Source of the DNA: Falciphora oryzae
Lineage: Eukaryota; Ascomycota; Sordariomycetes; Magnaporthales; Magnaporthaceae
Assembly: GCA_000733355.1 (NCBI GenBank)
Contig: JNVV01000012.1
Coordinates: 134,851-198,850 of the forward strand
DNA: 64,000 bases
Direction: 5' to 3'
Shown here one piece after another: positions 32,703 to 43,099 of this stretch; position 1 is the stretch's first letter; each line of letters starts with the position of its first letter. The translations under genes were made by a program, and so were the position numbers. The notes under the pieces are model-generated. The model had not been told where the DNA came from. It was given only the letters and a program-made list of their open reading frames with translations, and made no database searches.

Positions 32703-32810
32703 AAAAAGCCTTACCTGGGGTCGAACCCACGACCTCCGCGAGCTCGGGTAATCATGTCGCAGCGGCACATCCGCGCATAGTCCCGTCCCTTCGATGTGCC
32801 ACTACGCCAT
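32703..32810 (-). other. tRNA-like relic (A box, B box, T-run terminator)
   Basis: On the minus strand there is an A-box match TGGCGTAGTGG (complement of 32799-32809), a B-box match GGTTCGACCCC (complement of 32717-32727) and a T5 run just downstream (32703-32707), the order of a Pol III tRNA gene. The T arm is one base short in its loop and the acceptor strands do not pair, so I do not assign an isotype and regard it as a degenerate copy. Confidence 0.4.
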
Positions 32811-34116
32811 CCACCCAGACACTCGGTCGGGCCGTGTGGTTCCGGTTACGGTGGAAGGGACAGCGTCCTGGATCCTTATATGCCTTACAGGTCAGATCGC
32901 GTGGAGTGCCAGCCAGCGCGTTCTTAGTTGCGCGTCCTGCTTGTTCCCGCGGGAGAGGGGGCTTTGATATACGGACCCCTCCTCTACACGCAACCACCCC
33001 CCCCCCTTCCAGCAGCAAAAAAACACCCATCTCAACCTTTGAAGCAAACATAGAAGCATACAGAACGCTTGGGGTTCCGTCTTATAGCAGGCTAGCCCCG
33101 AAATCTGCTACCCTGCTGCTTGCGGCTTTTGGGCCCTTGCTGCTGTTGGCTGTTTTCTTTCATTCCTGTCCCAGTGAATTCTTGTTCCACCTTTGCAAGA
33201 TGATTCGTCTCCCACGGAAAACACAATCCTCGTCTTTATAAACACCCGCAACACCAGCGCTGCCGGCCCAGACGCTGCTCGTCGCGTCTACCGCCACGCC
33301 TCCACCCAGCCCGAAGATGCTTGCCTTGCGCCTGACGCCTTTAGCAGGGAGACCAAAGCTGACATCTAGAGCAGGGCGTGCTGCGGGCCGGGGCAGCCCG
33401 GGCATCCCGCCGAACCTAAGACGGCTACTACTGGCTGTCTCGGCCCGTATAGTTGCGTCATGAAGTTGAGCAAGTATTGTGGCTTCGGGCAGTATACGTT
33501 CTTGTTCGAGTCTACGTGGCACTCAATACACAGCAAGTTAGGAGCCGTAAATTAAAAGGAGCCTGCTCTCGAGGGGCTGAGAAAAGGGTATACGAAGGGA
33601 GACTCGCTACTACGATATCATTTTTTGTTTTTTTATACGCTTTTCTCGTCTTATCATAACGCCCCGCCCCCAAAGCTCCTATCTCATGTTCGCCTGTATG
33701 CCGCAGCCTCAAATAACCACAGGCAATATCTAGAAGGGATCTACATATCAAGATTCAGGGGAGACCATATTCGACTAGCGGTGCGTGGCGCGAAACCTAT
33801 GCTTCGGCGGGACGAAGACGGGAGCGACAACAGAGAAGCCCTATGGGGCCAGATATCTCCAGGTGTTCTGGGGCTTCTTGCTCGGCTTGGCAGGACTATC
33901 TTTCTCTCTACAGGTCCATACCAACACGATCCGTCCGCTGCGGGTATTTATCATTTGTGCTGCGGGATGGCAGAGCCGGGTATTGCATTTAAAGCAGCAA
34001 AATAAATGGTATGTGGTCGGATGATCACACAGTCCTGCGGGCCGCACACGACCACTCCAGGGATACCTATGCAATCTACGGCTTAGCCATAAGCGACCCG
34101 TCTGCAAATGACTGGC
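32811..34116. other. Gene-poor accessory sequence
   Basis: About 1.3 kb. Several open frames of 60-130 codons exist on both strands, but none shows a recognisable domain. It is probably decayed sequence. Confidence 0.4.
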
Positions 34117-34220
34117 ACATACGACCATACCTACTGGAATATACGGGATCCCGTCCGCTCTCCCCTAATTAAACCAGTGAGGGTTGAGCTGGTACGCGGG
34201 AGCCGAAGGGATCCCATGCT
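34117..34220 (+). pseudogene. 5S rRNA relic
   Basis: The sequence from 34117 begins ACATACGACCATACC and continues through the GGGATCCCGTCCGCTCTCCC block and CCAGTGAGGG, as in fungal 5S rRNA. From about 34180 it diverges and the 3' third, including the region pairing with the 5' end, is not recognisable. Dispersed 5S genes and pseudogenes are known in Neurospora relatives. The loss of the 3' end makes function unlikely. Confidence 0.75.
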
Positions 34221-34412
34221 CTCTCGATTGAATTCTATACGGTTTCTACGGAATTTATCAGGCAGCTCTCAAGCACAAACCAGAGGTCTGTACACCAGGG
34301 GCTGCCTAATTGCCTGAGGCCAGGGTCGGTGCAGAACCAACCATACCCCCTGGCCGGCGCAACACTTCGCCTCGCCTTCTTCGTCCCTTTCATCACTCCT
34401 CCCTTTCCCTCC

Positions 34413-35478
34413 TCAATCTTCCTCCGGCCAGTCCCATGACTCCGCTGCCCTAATCGTCTCTTCGCTCAACTGCTCCAGCCTCTGCTCGGCCTGGCTCATC
34501 TCCTCAGGCACTGTGTTTCCGACGGAGTCACGCTCCCGCGCTTTGGACACGAGCATAATGCCGTTCAGCGACCTGCACCGCGGTAGCTGCGCGTACAAGC
34601 TGTAGGGGTCGCACGTACTCGGAACCGCCTGCCCGCCGATATTGGTCGTTCTCGTCCCGCGCAGTTCCAGGGCGACGCGATCTAAGGTCCTTACTTGCAC
34701 TTTGTAGTTGGTATACGCGAACGAGGCTGCGCATGGCAGCCCTCTGCGGGAAATATCATGCTATTACCAGGGGCGACCGCTTTCTTTGACACCTTTTTAA
34801 TGCTAATGGACGTTAGGAGCACGGTGCCCGGTGACATACCGACGAAGCGAAAGTCCCTCGTTGTTTCCGACGCTAGCAGTATCCCCGCTGGCTGGCCGAA
34901 ATGGAGGAAAGTATCAGCGTCAACCCGATGGTCCCGATGCGCCCTGTCTGGGACGACATCCACTGCCGTGTAGCTGGCGCCGTTAACCGCTTCAGACCTT
35001 GGTGGGTGTTTTGGTTTACAACGATGGGCATGCCGGGAACGAACATAAAAACGGCAGGCACCGGGTCATAACTTATAATCATAAGCGCTTCCTCCTCCGT
35101 CGGCTCGCCATTTTTCCACTTATGCTCGGATACAAATATGCGGAGCGGCGCCTGCCGTTGCCTCTGGAAAGCGATCGTCGCCTCGATGTTCAGGTTCCAC
35201 CGGTTCCTATTGAGCGGCGTCACCACTGTGATGCCCGACTCCCACGGGATGCGCCTGCCGTCCTGGTAGCAGGTGCTGTTCAGGTACTCGACGTCCGACC
35301 AGTCCTGCGCTCCTTGTCGAATGCGCTTCAGCAGCCCGATGCTCAAGAGCGAATTCACCCTCGCCATCAGCAAAATAGAGCCCGTGGTCCAGAAGAAGGA
35401 CACGGGCAAGGGCGGCGCGGGCATCAGCCGCTGGCGGTGCATGATGGTGCGCGACTCACTGGAAGGTAAAGCGTCAAC
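34413..35478 (-). pseudogene. PIF1-like DNA helicase fragment, frameshifted
   Basis: Minus-strand fragments in different frames line up in order with the C-terminal half of fungal PIF1-like helicases. Fragment 35478..34989 carries D-W-S-D-V-E-Y-L-N-S, V-T-P-L-N-R-N-R-W-N and V-V-N-Q-N-T-H-Q-G-L-K. Fragment 34985..34790 carries V-N-G-A-S-Y-T-A and H-F-G-Q-P-A-G-I-L-L-A-S. Fragment 34780..34413 carries C-A-A-S-F-A-Y-T-N-Y-K-V-Q and L-E-L-R-G-T-R-T-T-N. The first break is a single missing base within a Leu codon near 34988; at least two more shifts follow near 34750-34790. The Walker A part would lie upstream, towards or in the assembly gap. Such helicases are often carried by mobile elements; which element is unknown. 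Confidence 0.8.
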
Positions 35479-35878
35479 AGCGCATCTCTTTTACCCGTCC
35501 TGGTTCCTGATGCTGCACGCCGCCGACGGGGTCATCGACTCGGAGTTGGCCAAGTCCGCGCAGCCGGCGGCGGCGGACGCAAGCGCGGCGTCAGCCTCCA
35601 CCAGAGGCGGCTCGAGACTGGCCGTCGCGCAGAAGCTTCGCGCCTCCACCAAGGCAACACGAACGACAACCGCTGGCTGGCTTACCTTGATCCTGGCGTG
35701 GAATGTGGAGTGATGAAGCGGTGGGGATTATGACATCCCGAAGCCTTTCCAACGGCAGGATTCTAGGATGGCTTCAGGAGCATGAGCTATCTTCAATGGC
35801 TTTCCTCATGCATGCCGCCGTTGTCGGCGGTGTATCTTACATCGAACAATATCGGATGCGCTGGAACTATCGTCTCCA

Positions 35879-36112
35879 NNNNNNNNNNNNNNNNNNNNNN
35901 NNNNNNNNNNNNNNNNNNNNNNNNNNNNNNNNNNNNNNNNNNNNNNNNNNNNNNNNNNNNNNNNNNNNNNNNNNNNNNNNNNNNNNNNNNNNNNNNNNNN
36001 NNNNNNNNNNNNNNNNNNNNNNNNNNNNNNNNNNNNNNNNNNNNNNNNNNNNNNNNNNNNNNNNNNNNNNNNNNNNNNNNNNNNNNNNNNNNNNNNNNNN
36101 NNNNNNNNNNNN
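35879..36112. other. Assembly gap (234 N)
   Basis: A run of unknown bases in the accessory block, next to the helicase pseudogene. The true length may differ from the number of N. Confidence 0.98.
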
Positions 36113-36484
36113 GGACCGTCCCGCTCCGCCTTCTTGGGGACATCGGACATCCAAGCCAGCAGAACGCCAAGTGCTTCCCCGAAGCCGGTTCTCGTAGTCA
36201 TCGAGGATATTTGAGAGCCTCAATATGCGTTTATTTCCATCATTCCGGCTCGGTACTGCGAAATTCTAGCATATCGTACCGCTGGTCGCAAATGGGCCCT
36301 TTGCCAGGTTTTAGTATCCTATTTCCAGCGACTGAAGCGAATCCTGTTGAAGAAGCGCCTGAGGCCTGAGGAGTGCCCACATCAACGGGAGGAATTCCCC
36401 TGTTGATGTGGATCTCAAGAGAGCGATTGTCATGATGGTCCGGTGGCGGCGGCTTCACGTTTGGGTAGCGGCTTGGGCGTGTGC

Positions 36485-36518
<34 letters not shown>

Positions 36519-36824
36519 GGTGTCTACAGGTGTGGCTGGTTGATTGGTCTTCATTGCTTCATCATCCGCGGCTGAGCCAGCCCTGCCACCGCCTTCGACA
36601 GGCCTCTCTGTTCCGGCGTGGCTGGACGCGTGAGCAGCCTGACCCAGCTGAGTGTTCTTCCGCCGTCTCTCTCCCTCTCTCCCAATTGAGGAATTTGACC
36701 TTTTCCTTTCCCAAAGTTTGGCTGCATTATTTGCCGACTGCCATCATCGCGCGCCTCAGGTCAAAATCCTCCGCTTCGACGACAGAGTAATCGACGTTAA
36801 CATAGGTGGTAGTTAGTACCACCC
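36113..36824. other. Sequence between the gap and the NLR gene
   Basis: About 0.7 kb with a T31 tract at 36486-36516. It includes the presumed NLR promoter. No gene recognised. Confidence 0.5.
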
Positions 36825-39800
36825 ATGTTGAGCAACCGTCCTGGAAAGAGGCGGCGGGAGTCTACCCCCTCATCTCGCGCGGGGCCCGCCGCTCCTGTCC
36901 AACCTGCTGCCCCCGCTGAACCTGCCGAACCCGCTCGTATGTACCAATGTTGGCGGCTAATGTTCTCTGCCAACTACTCCAGATTGCTAATGCGTCCGTC
37001 CAAGTAGACCGATGCAAAAGGGTTGCTCTTGCTGCGATTCGTCCCACTGCCCGCGACGACTTCGAGATTGCCATTATCTGTGCCCTTACACAAGAAGTTG
37101 ACACCGTCAAAGCCCTATTCGACGAGAGGTGGGACGGCCATGGTCAGGATGGGTATGGCAAGGACGCTCGCGACCCCTACGCCTACGCCTGCGGTCGCAT
37201 TGGTCGCCACAATGTTGTGGTGCCTCATATGACGGGCATGGGGAAGGTTAACGCGGCAAACGTGGCAACCAACTGCAGGTTGAGCTTCCCCGGCGTCAGG
37301 ATCGCGCTTGTGGTGGGAGTGTGTGCTGGCGTCCCTTTCGTATCTGGCGGGTCAGGGCAGAAGACAGAGGTCATCCTCGGCGACGTTATCATCAGCCAAG
37401 GGGTCGTCCAGTACGACTTCGGGCGGCAGACCGATGCTGGGTTCTTCACCAAGGTCACGCCCCTGGAGTCCTTAGGCAAGCCTATTACGGAGATAAGCTC
37501 TCATGTGGCGATGCTAAAAAGCAGGGACGACCGCAAAAGATTGCTGCGAGATATGTCAGAGTACCTGGATGTGCTCCAAGGCGAAAAGGATCTAGAAGCC
37601 GGCTACCCGGGTGTCGAGCAGGATTGGCTCTTCGAGCCGGCTTACCGCCATCGCAAACCTACAAAAAAATGCGAGGATCTTTGCGACCGCACCAAGCTGG
37701 TGCCGCGCGACCGCCTCCAAGGTCCCAATCCGCCGACGCCTGGGGTTCACTTTGGCTTGATCGCCTCGGGCGACAAAGTTATAAAATCCGCCAAGTATCG
37801 AGACAAGATTATCAAGGATCACAACGTCGTGGCCTTCGAGATGGAGAGCGCAGGAGTATGGGACGTCATCCCTTGCGTGGTTATCAAGGGCGTCTGTGAT
37901 TACGCCGACAGCCACAAAGCCAAGAGCTGGCAGAAAAGAGCTGCAGCGGCGGCGGCCGCCTGTATGAAGGCGTTTCTTATCAGACTGGAGCCTTTCAAGA
38001 TACGTGGTGCGTAACTCCTCGTTTCTTCGTTGTTTTTGCAGCAGTTGTTTACTATTTAGTGCTAATATGTCATGTGAAGTTGTAGACCCTACTCTACTCG
38101 CGACGGGGGGAGGAGCAGAGACGTTGGAGGCAGACGGAGGCGGGTCGCCAGCCTTTGCGCAGCCGCGTGCTGCTGGCGCCGGCGCCTCTGGCAGTGGTCG
38201 AGATAGTTATACTCTTAGAACGAACGTACAGAATCCTGGTGGGTAGCATATACTGCACAATATACCGATTATCTGCTAAGATTATTTCATTGTCACCCCA
38301 GGTCCTGTCGAGCTACCAGAGCTCCAAGCTTGTCTACAATCCCTCAGCTTCCCGCAGATGACGAATCGCTTCCACGACATTCAGCCGGCCAAGGAGAGGA
38401 CGTGTCTCTGGCTGCTTCGGCACATAAAATATCGGACTTGGGCTGATCGTGAACGCTCCATCCTGTGGATCATGGGCAAGCCTGGTTCCGGAAAGTCAAC
38501 ACTGATGAAATACGCCCTCGACAACCACCGGCAGCTTCCTGGCGCCGCTAACGATGATATCGTTTTTAGCTTCTTCTTCCACGCCCGCGGCCACGACCTA
38601 CAGAAAACGCCGCTCGGCTTTTGGCTGTCGCTGCTGCATCGGTTCCTTGAATTTGCCCCCGCAGCGCTGGCTCATGTGGTTCAGGCTTACGGGCGGAAAA
38701 AGGCGAACCACGGGAAGCATGAAGAAGAGAAATGGCAGTGGCACCAAAACGAGCTGCATTCCATGTTCAAATCGGCCCTGCCAGAGATCCTGCAGGCCCG
38801 CCGCGTCCTGATTTATGTGGACGCGCTGGACGAGTGCGGTAGGGACAACGCCGTGGCCCTGGTCAGCCAGTTCAATTCCCTGCTCCATGGACTCCCCGCC
38901 GCCGCAGGCTTTCGGCGATTCCACATCTGCTTTTCCTGCCGCCACTTCCCGATCGTGAACCCGCGCGGCCGCCAGAACGACCTGCTTGAAATTAACCCCG
39001 AAGAGGAAAACAAAGGCGATATCCAGGTTTATGTCCACGGCATGCTCTCTAATCTTCAAGGGCAGACTCAGCAACCCACGGTTCAAGAGCTAATAGCGAG
39101 CCGCGCCAATGGCGTTTTTATGTGGGCACGCCTCGCCGTCGAAAAGGTTCAGGAGCTAGAGCGCGAGGGCCATTCGGAGACCAAGATCAGGAATTCGATC
39201 GACCTTCTTCCCGAGGAGCTCGAGGAGGTTTACCGCCAGCTCGCCAAGGGCATGGAGCCGCGCTCCATCAAATTGATCCAGTGGATCTGCTTTGCTGTAA
39301 AGCCAATGACTCTGGAAGAACTGCGGTGGGCCATCATCATCGAGCCCGACGACCAGCGCCGGTCTCTACGAGAGTACCAGGAAGACGAGGATTACGTCGA
39401 CGACGCCGACAAGATGAAGCTGCAGCTGCGGAAGCTCAGCTGCGGCCTCGCCGAGGTCTCACAGCCCGATTCCAGCAAGCCAGGCGTTGTCCAGTTCATC
39501 CATCAGTCCGTCAAAGACTTCTTTACCGCCAAGGATCTACCAGCTTTGAACAAGGTCTCAACAATCGATATATCGATTGGAAAAGCACACCATCAACTAA
39601 CTAGGGTCTGCATACGCTATTTGGCGATGGAGGAGATCGGTCAGTCAACAAGCTACGAGCGTCGCGACTTTCCTTTCTTGCATTACGCCACGACCTCGTG
39701 GGTGGCGCACGCGAAGCAAAGCGATGAGAATAATGTCCCTCAAAATGATCTTTTGAGATGTTTTCCTTGGCCACCGAACGCTTTCATGGAACTATGGGTG

Positions 39801-40280
39801 CGGGTTTACCGGATCATAGAGAAATATTCCCGTAATTGTCCACCAGGAAGGACCAGCCTAGTACACGTTGCGTCGAGGTATCAGGCGGTAGGGCTGTTAA
39901 GTGTTATTTTGCAAAAGGCAGACCAAATTGGCACTGATATCAGCATCGACTCGAAGGACGGGGACGGGCGGACGCCGCTGTCGTGGGCCGCGGGGAACGG
40001 GCACGGGGCCGTCGTCGAGCAGCTGCTCGCTACAAGCAAAGTCGACGTCGGCTCGAAGGACCAGTACGGGCGGACGCCGCTGTCGTGGGCCGCGGAAAAC
40101 GGGCACGGGGCCGTCGTCGAACAGCTGCTCGCTACAAGCAAAGTCGACGTCGGCTCGAAGGACCAGTACGGGCAGACGCCGCTGTCGTGGGCCGCGGGGA
40201 ACGGGCACGAGGCCGTCGTCGAGCTGCTGCATTTGGCTGCGCGGATCGGGCACACCACCGTTGCGGAACTTCTCGAATAA
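36825..40280 (+). CDS. NLR-type protein: nucleoside phosphorylase-NACHT-ankyrin
   Basis: Four exons: 36825..36936, 37008..38006, 38086..38238, 38302..40280 (3,243 nt, 1,080 residues). All three introns are GT-AG, phase 1, two with a GCTAAT branch site near the acceptor. Domains in order: a Pro/Ala-rich N-terminus; a PNP_UDP (nucleoside phosphorylase-like) domain at about 50-365 (F-E-I-A-I-I-C-A-L near the start, V-A-F-E-M-E-S-A-G-V near the end); a Gly/Ala linker to 440; a NACHT NTPase with P-loop G-K-P-G-S-G-K-S-T at 480-488 and Walker B L-I-Y-V-D-A-L-D-E at about 590; a helical region; and ankyrin units from about 976. Fungal proteins of this architecture act as non-self receptors in heterokaryon incompatibility and related immunity-like responses. 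No lesion is visible, but the ankyrin array is short and ends abruptly. Confidence 0.9.
39966..40230 (+). repeat. Near-identical ankyrin repeat units, 102 bp each
   Basis: Units start at 39966, 40068 and 40170, exactly 102 bp (34 residues) apart. Units 1 and 2 differ at only three positions. Unit 3 follows the same sequence for about 60 bp and then switches to a different ankyrin-like ending (H-L-A-A-R-I-G-H-T-T) before the stop. Every difference seen in units 2 and 3 over the shared part is G to A on the coding strand relative to unit 1. Confidence 0.9.
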
Positions 40281-41584
40281 CGACCTTACCACCTCCCCAC
40301 CCACCACCTACTGCCTGCCCTTACTTATATACCTAAGACGTGGCAAATAGAAGGCCTAAGAACGTGAAAGAATGCTGCTAGGCCAATGCTTAAATGGTGG
40401 CAGCTCCGTGTGGCAATTACACTGGTGCTCTGCTAGATCTGACGTAGCGAATTTCAGTCTCGGTGGATTACCCTCGCGACAACTGCATCGTAAACGCGTC
40501 TACATTTTTATACAGATCCATTCCGTCCGCTATTAGCGGGCCCTTTAGACCGCGATTTTACGTATATAACGCCTCCCAGACTCCTGTGCATAGTCGTTCC
40601 GGCACGCGGTCGTTCCGCTGGTCGCAACACCTCTCTTCTCTCTGCACGCACTGTGTTCAGGCACGCCGGGCAACTACACCGTGGGAAGAAGAGCCCTCGG
40701 CGCAACTAGCACCAATTCAGAGGAGTATTTGCAAGGGCTCAATCTGGGGAGCGCAATCCATGCACACGATCCTAGGCGCTGGCATGAAGCCGTTCCATCT
40801 CCACCTCTTCCGGCCCCACAATCTTAGAGTCGTCGCGGAAACTCGTTCATGAAAGTTGATTGAACCAAGTCATAGCTACACTGCCCGAGCCGGATGTACG
40901 CCTCACCCCCAACGCATGGAAGGCGACACGCATCTGCACTCTGTGTCTTGCCTAGGCTATATTGGAATCCGACATCTGCTTAGGCATTGCCATTTCTACT
41001 GGTAGCCAACCTATCCGTCGGCCCGCCGTCGTCGGCCTCTCCGCCTCCGCGGCCGCAATCCGCGCCTTCGCCACATCAATAACCGAGCGAACCAACACCC
41101 TACGTACGTTCCCCGTCGTAAGCACATCCGACAATGTTCGTCTTCAGCTATACCTTCGACAACACGCCAGAGCACAGCATTTTCCACCAATTCGTGCACC
41201 ACATGTGCTTCCCCGGTAATAGGCAGAAACGGGCCCGAAGGGGTGGGCTTAGGCAGGCCGCGCCGCACGAACCACTCCGGTTGGTCTCTGTGGTTCGCTC
41301 CCCGAAAGCGAGACCGAGCTCGAAACGACCTGCCGCGCGAGCAACGGCAGCACCGGCGGCGTCAGCATCGGCAGCAGCAATGTGATACCACCCTCGCTGT
41401 CATGACTGCCACAGGCGGTGTCGGTTTCTTGGGGGGTGGGGGGTGGCATTGCACAGACGAGTGCTAACGGCGCCGAAGTGGGTGAGCCGCACACTATCGG
41501 GGGCGATCAATAACCAGGGCGGCTTGTTGTCATTTGGAGCATTCGGAGTGACGTTCCCGCAGCTGTCCACTGTCGCCGTGCGTG
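40281..41584. other. Gene-poor accessory sequence after the NLR gene
   Basis: About 1.3 kb. Short protein-like stretches occur on the plus strand (for example near 40660-40840 and 41490-41610), but none joins to a gene or matches a family that I know. Confidence 0.4.
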
Positions 41585-41960
41585 TTAGCAACTTGAGTGC
41601 AGTAAGTGCCGACTAGGAGGGCCATTGCGGGCTGCGGGAGGTGTAGGTCTATTGGGAGAGCAAGGTTTCCGCTTATCGCATGTTAACCTCGGGTCCCCTC
41701 GTCTGTCCCTCCTCATCGCCGACTGGGTTCGACTGCCCCTCTTCAACTTGGCGCAATAATGCACCTGGAGTGTTCCCACACTCTAGTGTTGCCTGGAAAG
41801 GCCTCCGTGAACTGCTGGTGGATCTCATTCCACGACAGCGCACGCGTCTTCTTCAGCTGTTTGAGAAGTTCATCTTCATTAGGCGTAAATCCCATCCCCC
41901 TTGATGCGGGGCCTTGCCCTGCCGAGGAACGGCTCTCAACCGACGAGACTCGCCGGCCTG
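41585..41960 (-). pseudogene. Myb/SANT-like DNA-binding domain fragment
   Basis: Minus strand. One frame reads F-T-P-N-E-D-E-L-L-K-Q-L-K then L-S-W-N-E-I-H-Q-Q-F, the first two helices of a Myb-like domain. The next frame continues V-G-T-L-Q-V-H-Y-C-A-K-L-K, the third helix as found in fungal Myb-like proteins. The change of frame falls between F-P-G-N and V-G-T-L near 41785, so a small indel has broken the domain. No complete gene surrounds it. In its intact form it would be a nuclear DNA-binding protein. Confidence 0.6.
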
Positions 41961-42439
41961 TAGGTGTCTACTGGAACTTCACCACGTCATCGACCATCAC
42001 GGACTTGAGGACCGCGTTTTCAAATGGCCGCTCCTCAAAACTTGCAGAGCACGGTGCCGTTCTTGCTCTTATTCTTTAGGATGAGGGTCCCCTGTAGGTT
42101 GATCCGGATTTCGAAGTGTTTTTTGCTAACACCATTGTCGCGGGTGTCGTCGAGCTGAATGTCGGAATTCGGATCTAGGTTGGCGTCAGCTTGGTCTGTC
42201 AGCACGTTTTCATGGTACGGGGGCTTAGCGTCCAGGTTCTGCGGGACTTGCCGCCCCGGTTCTGGCTAGCGCCAAGAAGACACTGGTGACAGAAGCGTCG
42301 CCACCCCTCTATGCGGTTTGGGAGTCGGTTGCTACCGTGGGCGACGGCCTGTCTTCTTGATCTTGGTGCTGCTACAAGGCAAAACTGCAAACTCTTCATC
42401 ACGCAGCAGCTAGCAGCGCAGCGGGCAGCAACATCACAG

Positions 42440-43099
42440 CGCTTACGATACCTAGCGATTTCGTCACGCCCGAGCATGTCTACACCACGCTGACGCCCGC
42501 TCTCGCTCTCGCCCAGTTGGCACTGAGCGACACCTATAACGCGCTTATTCCGCGCGACGAAGGCCGTGTCTATCGCATACACAAGCCCACGCAAGTGTGC
42601 GACAACGACGCATCTCAGCTCAAACGCGAGCTGGAGCGGAAACTCCAGTGTGGCGACGGATTTACCAGCGACAGCCTGACCGAGCCCTTCTCCGGGGGCG
42701 AGGTCGCCGCTAGCACCCGTGAGCTGGGCACGATCTGGACGGGACGGTATCTTGTAGGCTTCCAGCCTCTGCCGTCGGTTCCGGAATTGGGGTTGACAGC
42801 GGGGAAAGGCCGGCCGCCGGGACGAGCGGTGCCGACCTGCTCCTCTGCACCGCGGCCTTTGCTAAAAAGCACGGCGTCGACCTCCGGACGATGCACGCGC
42901 GCTTCAATTTCGATCTGCAAAGCCGTGCTCTCATTGATGCAGCTATAATGTGCGGAACTTGGCTGAACGTTTACACGAGTATAACTGAATCAATAAACCG
43001 ATACTTGCAGCCCGATTGCCACGCAACCAACAAATGCATATCATACCTGGCTTCCTTCAGGGCTGCTCTAGGTCGTCTTAGAATCCTCGTCTCAGTCTA
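42440..43099 (+). pseudogene. Remnant of an unidentified protein-coding gene
   Basis: Plus-strand stretches look protein-like but change frame. One around 42440-42770 includes I-P-R-D-E-G-R-V-Y-R-I and L-G-T-I-W-T-G-R-Y-L-V-G-F. A second frame from about 42830 reads A-D-L-L-L-C-T-A-A-F-A-K-K-H-G-V-D-L. A third, 42950-43090, includes Y-T-S-I-T-E-S-I-N-R-Y-L and Y-L-A-S-F-R-A-A-L-G-R-L. The order suggests the C-terminal half of one gene broken by indels. I do not recognise the family. Confidence 0.4.
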
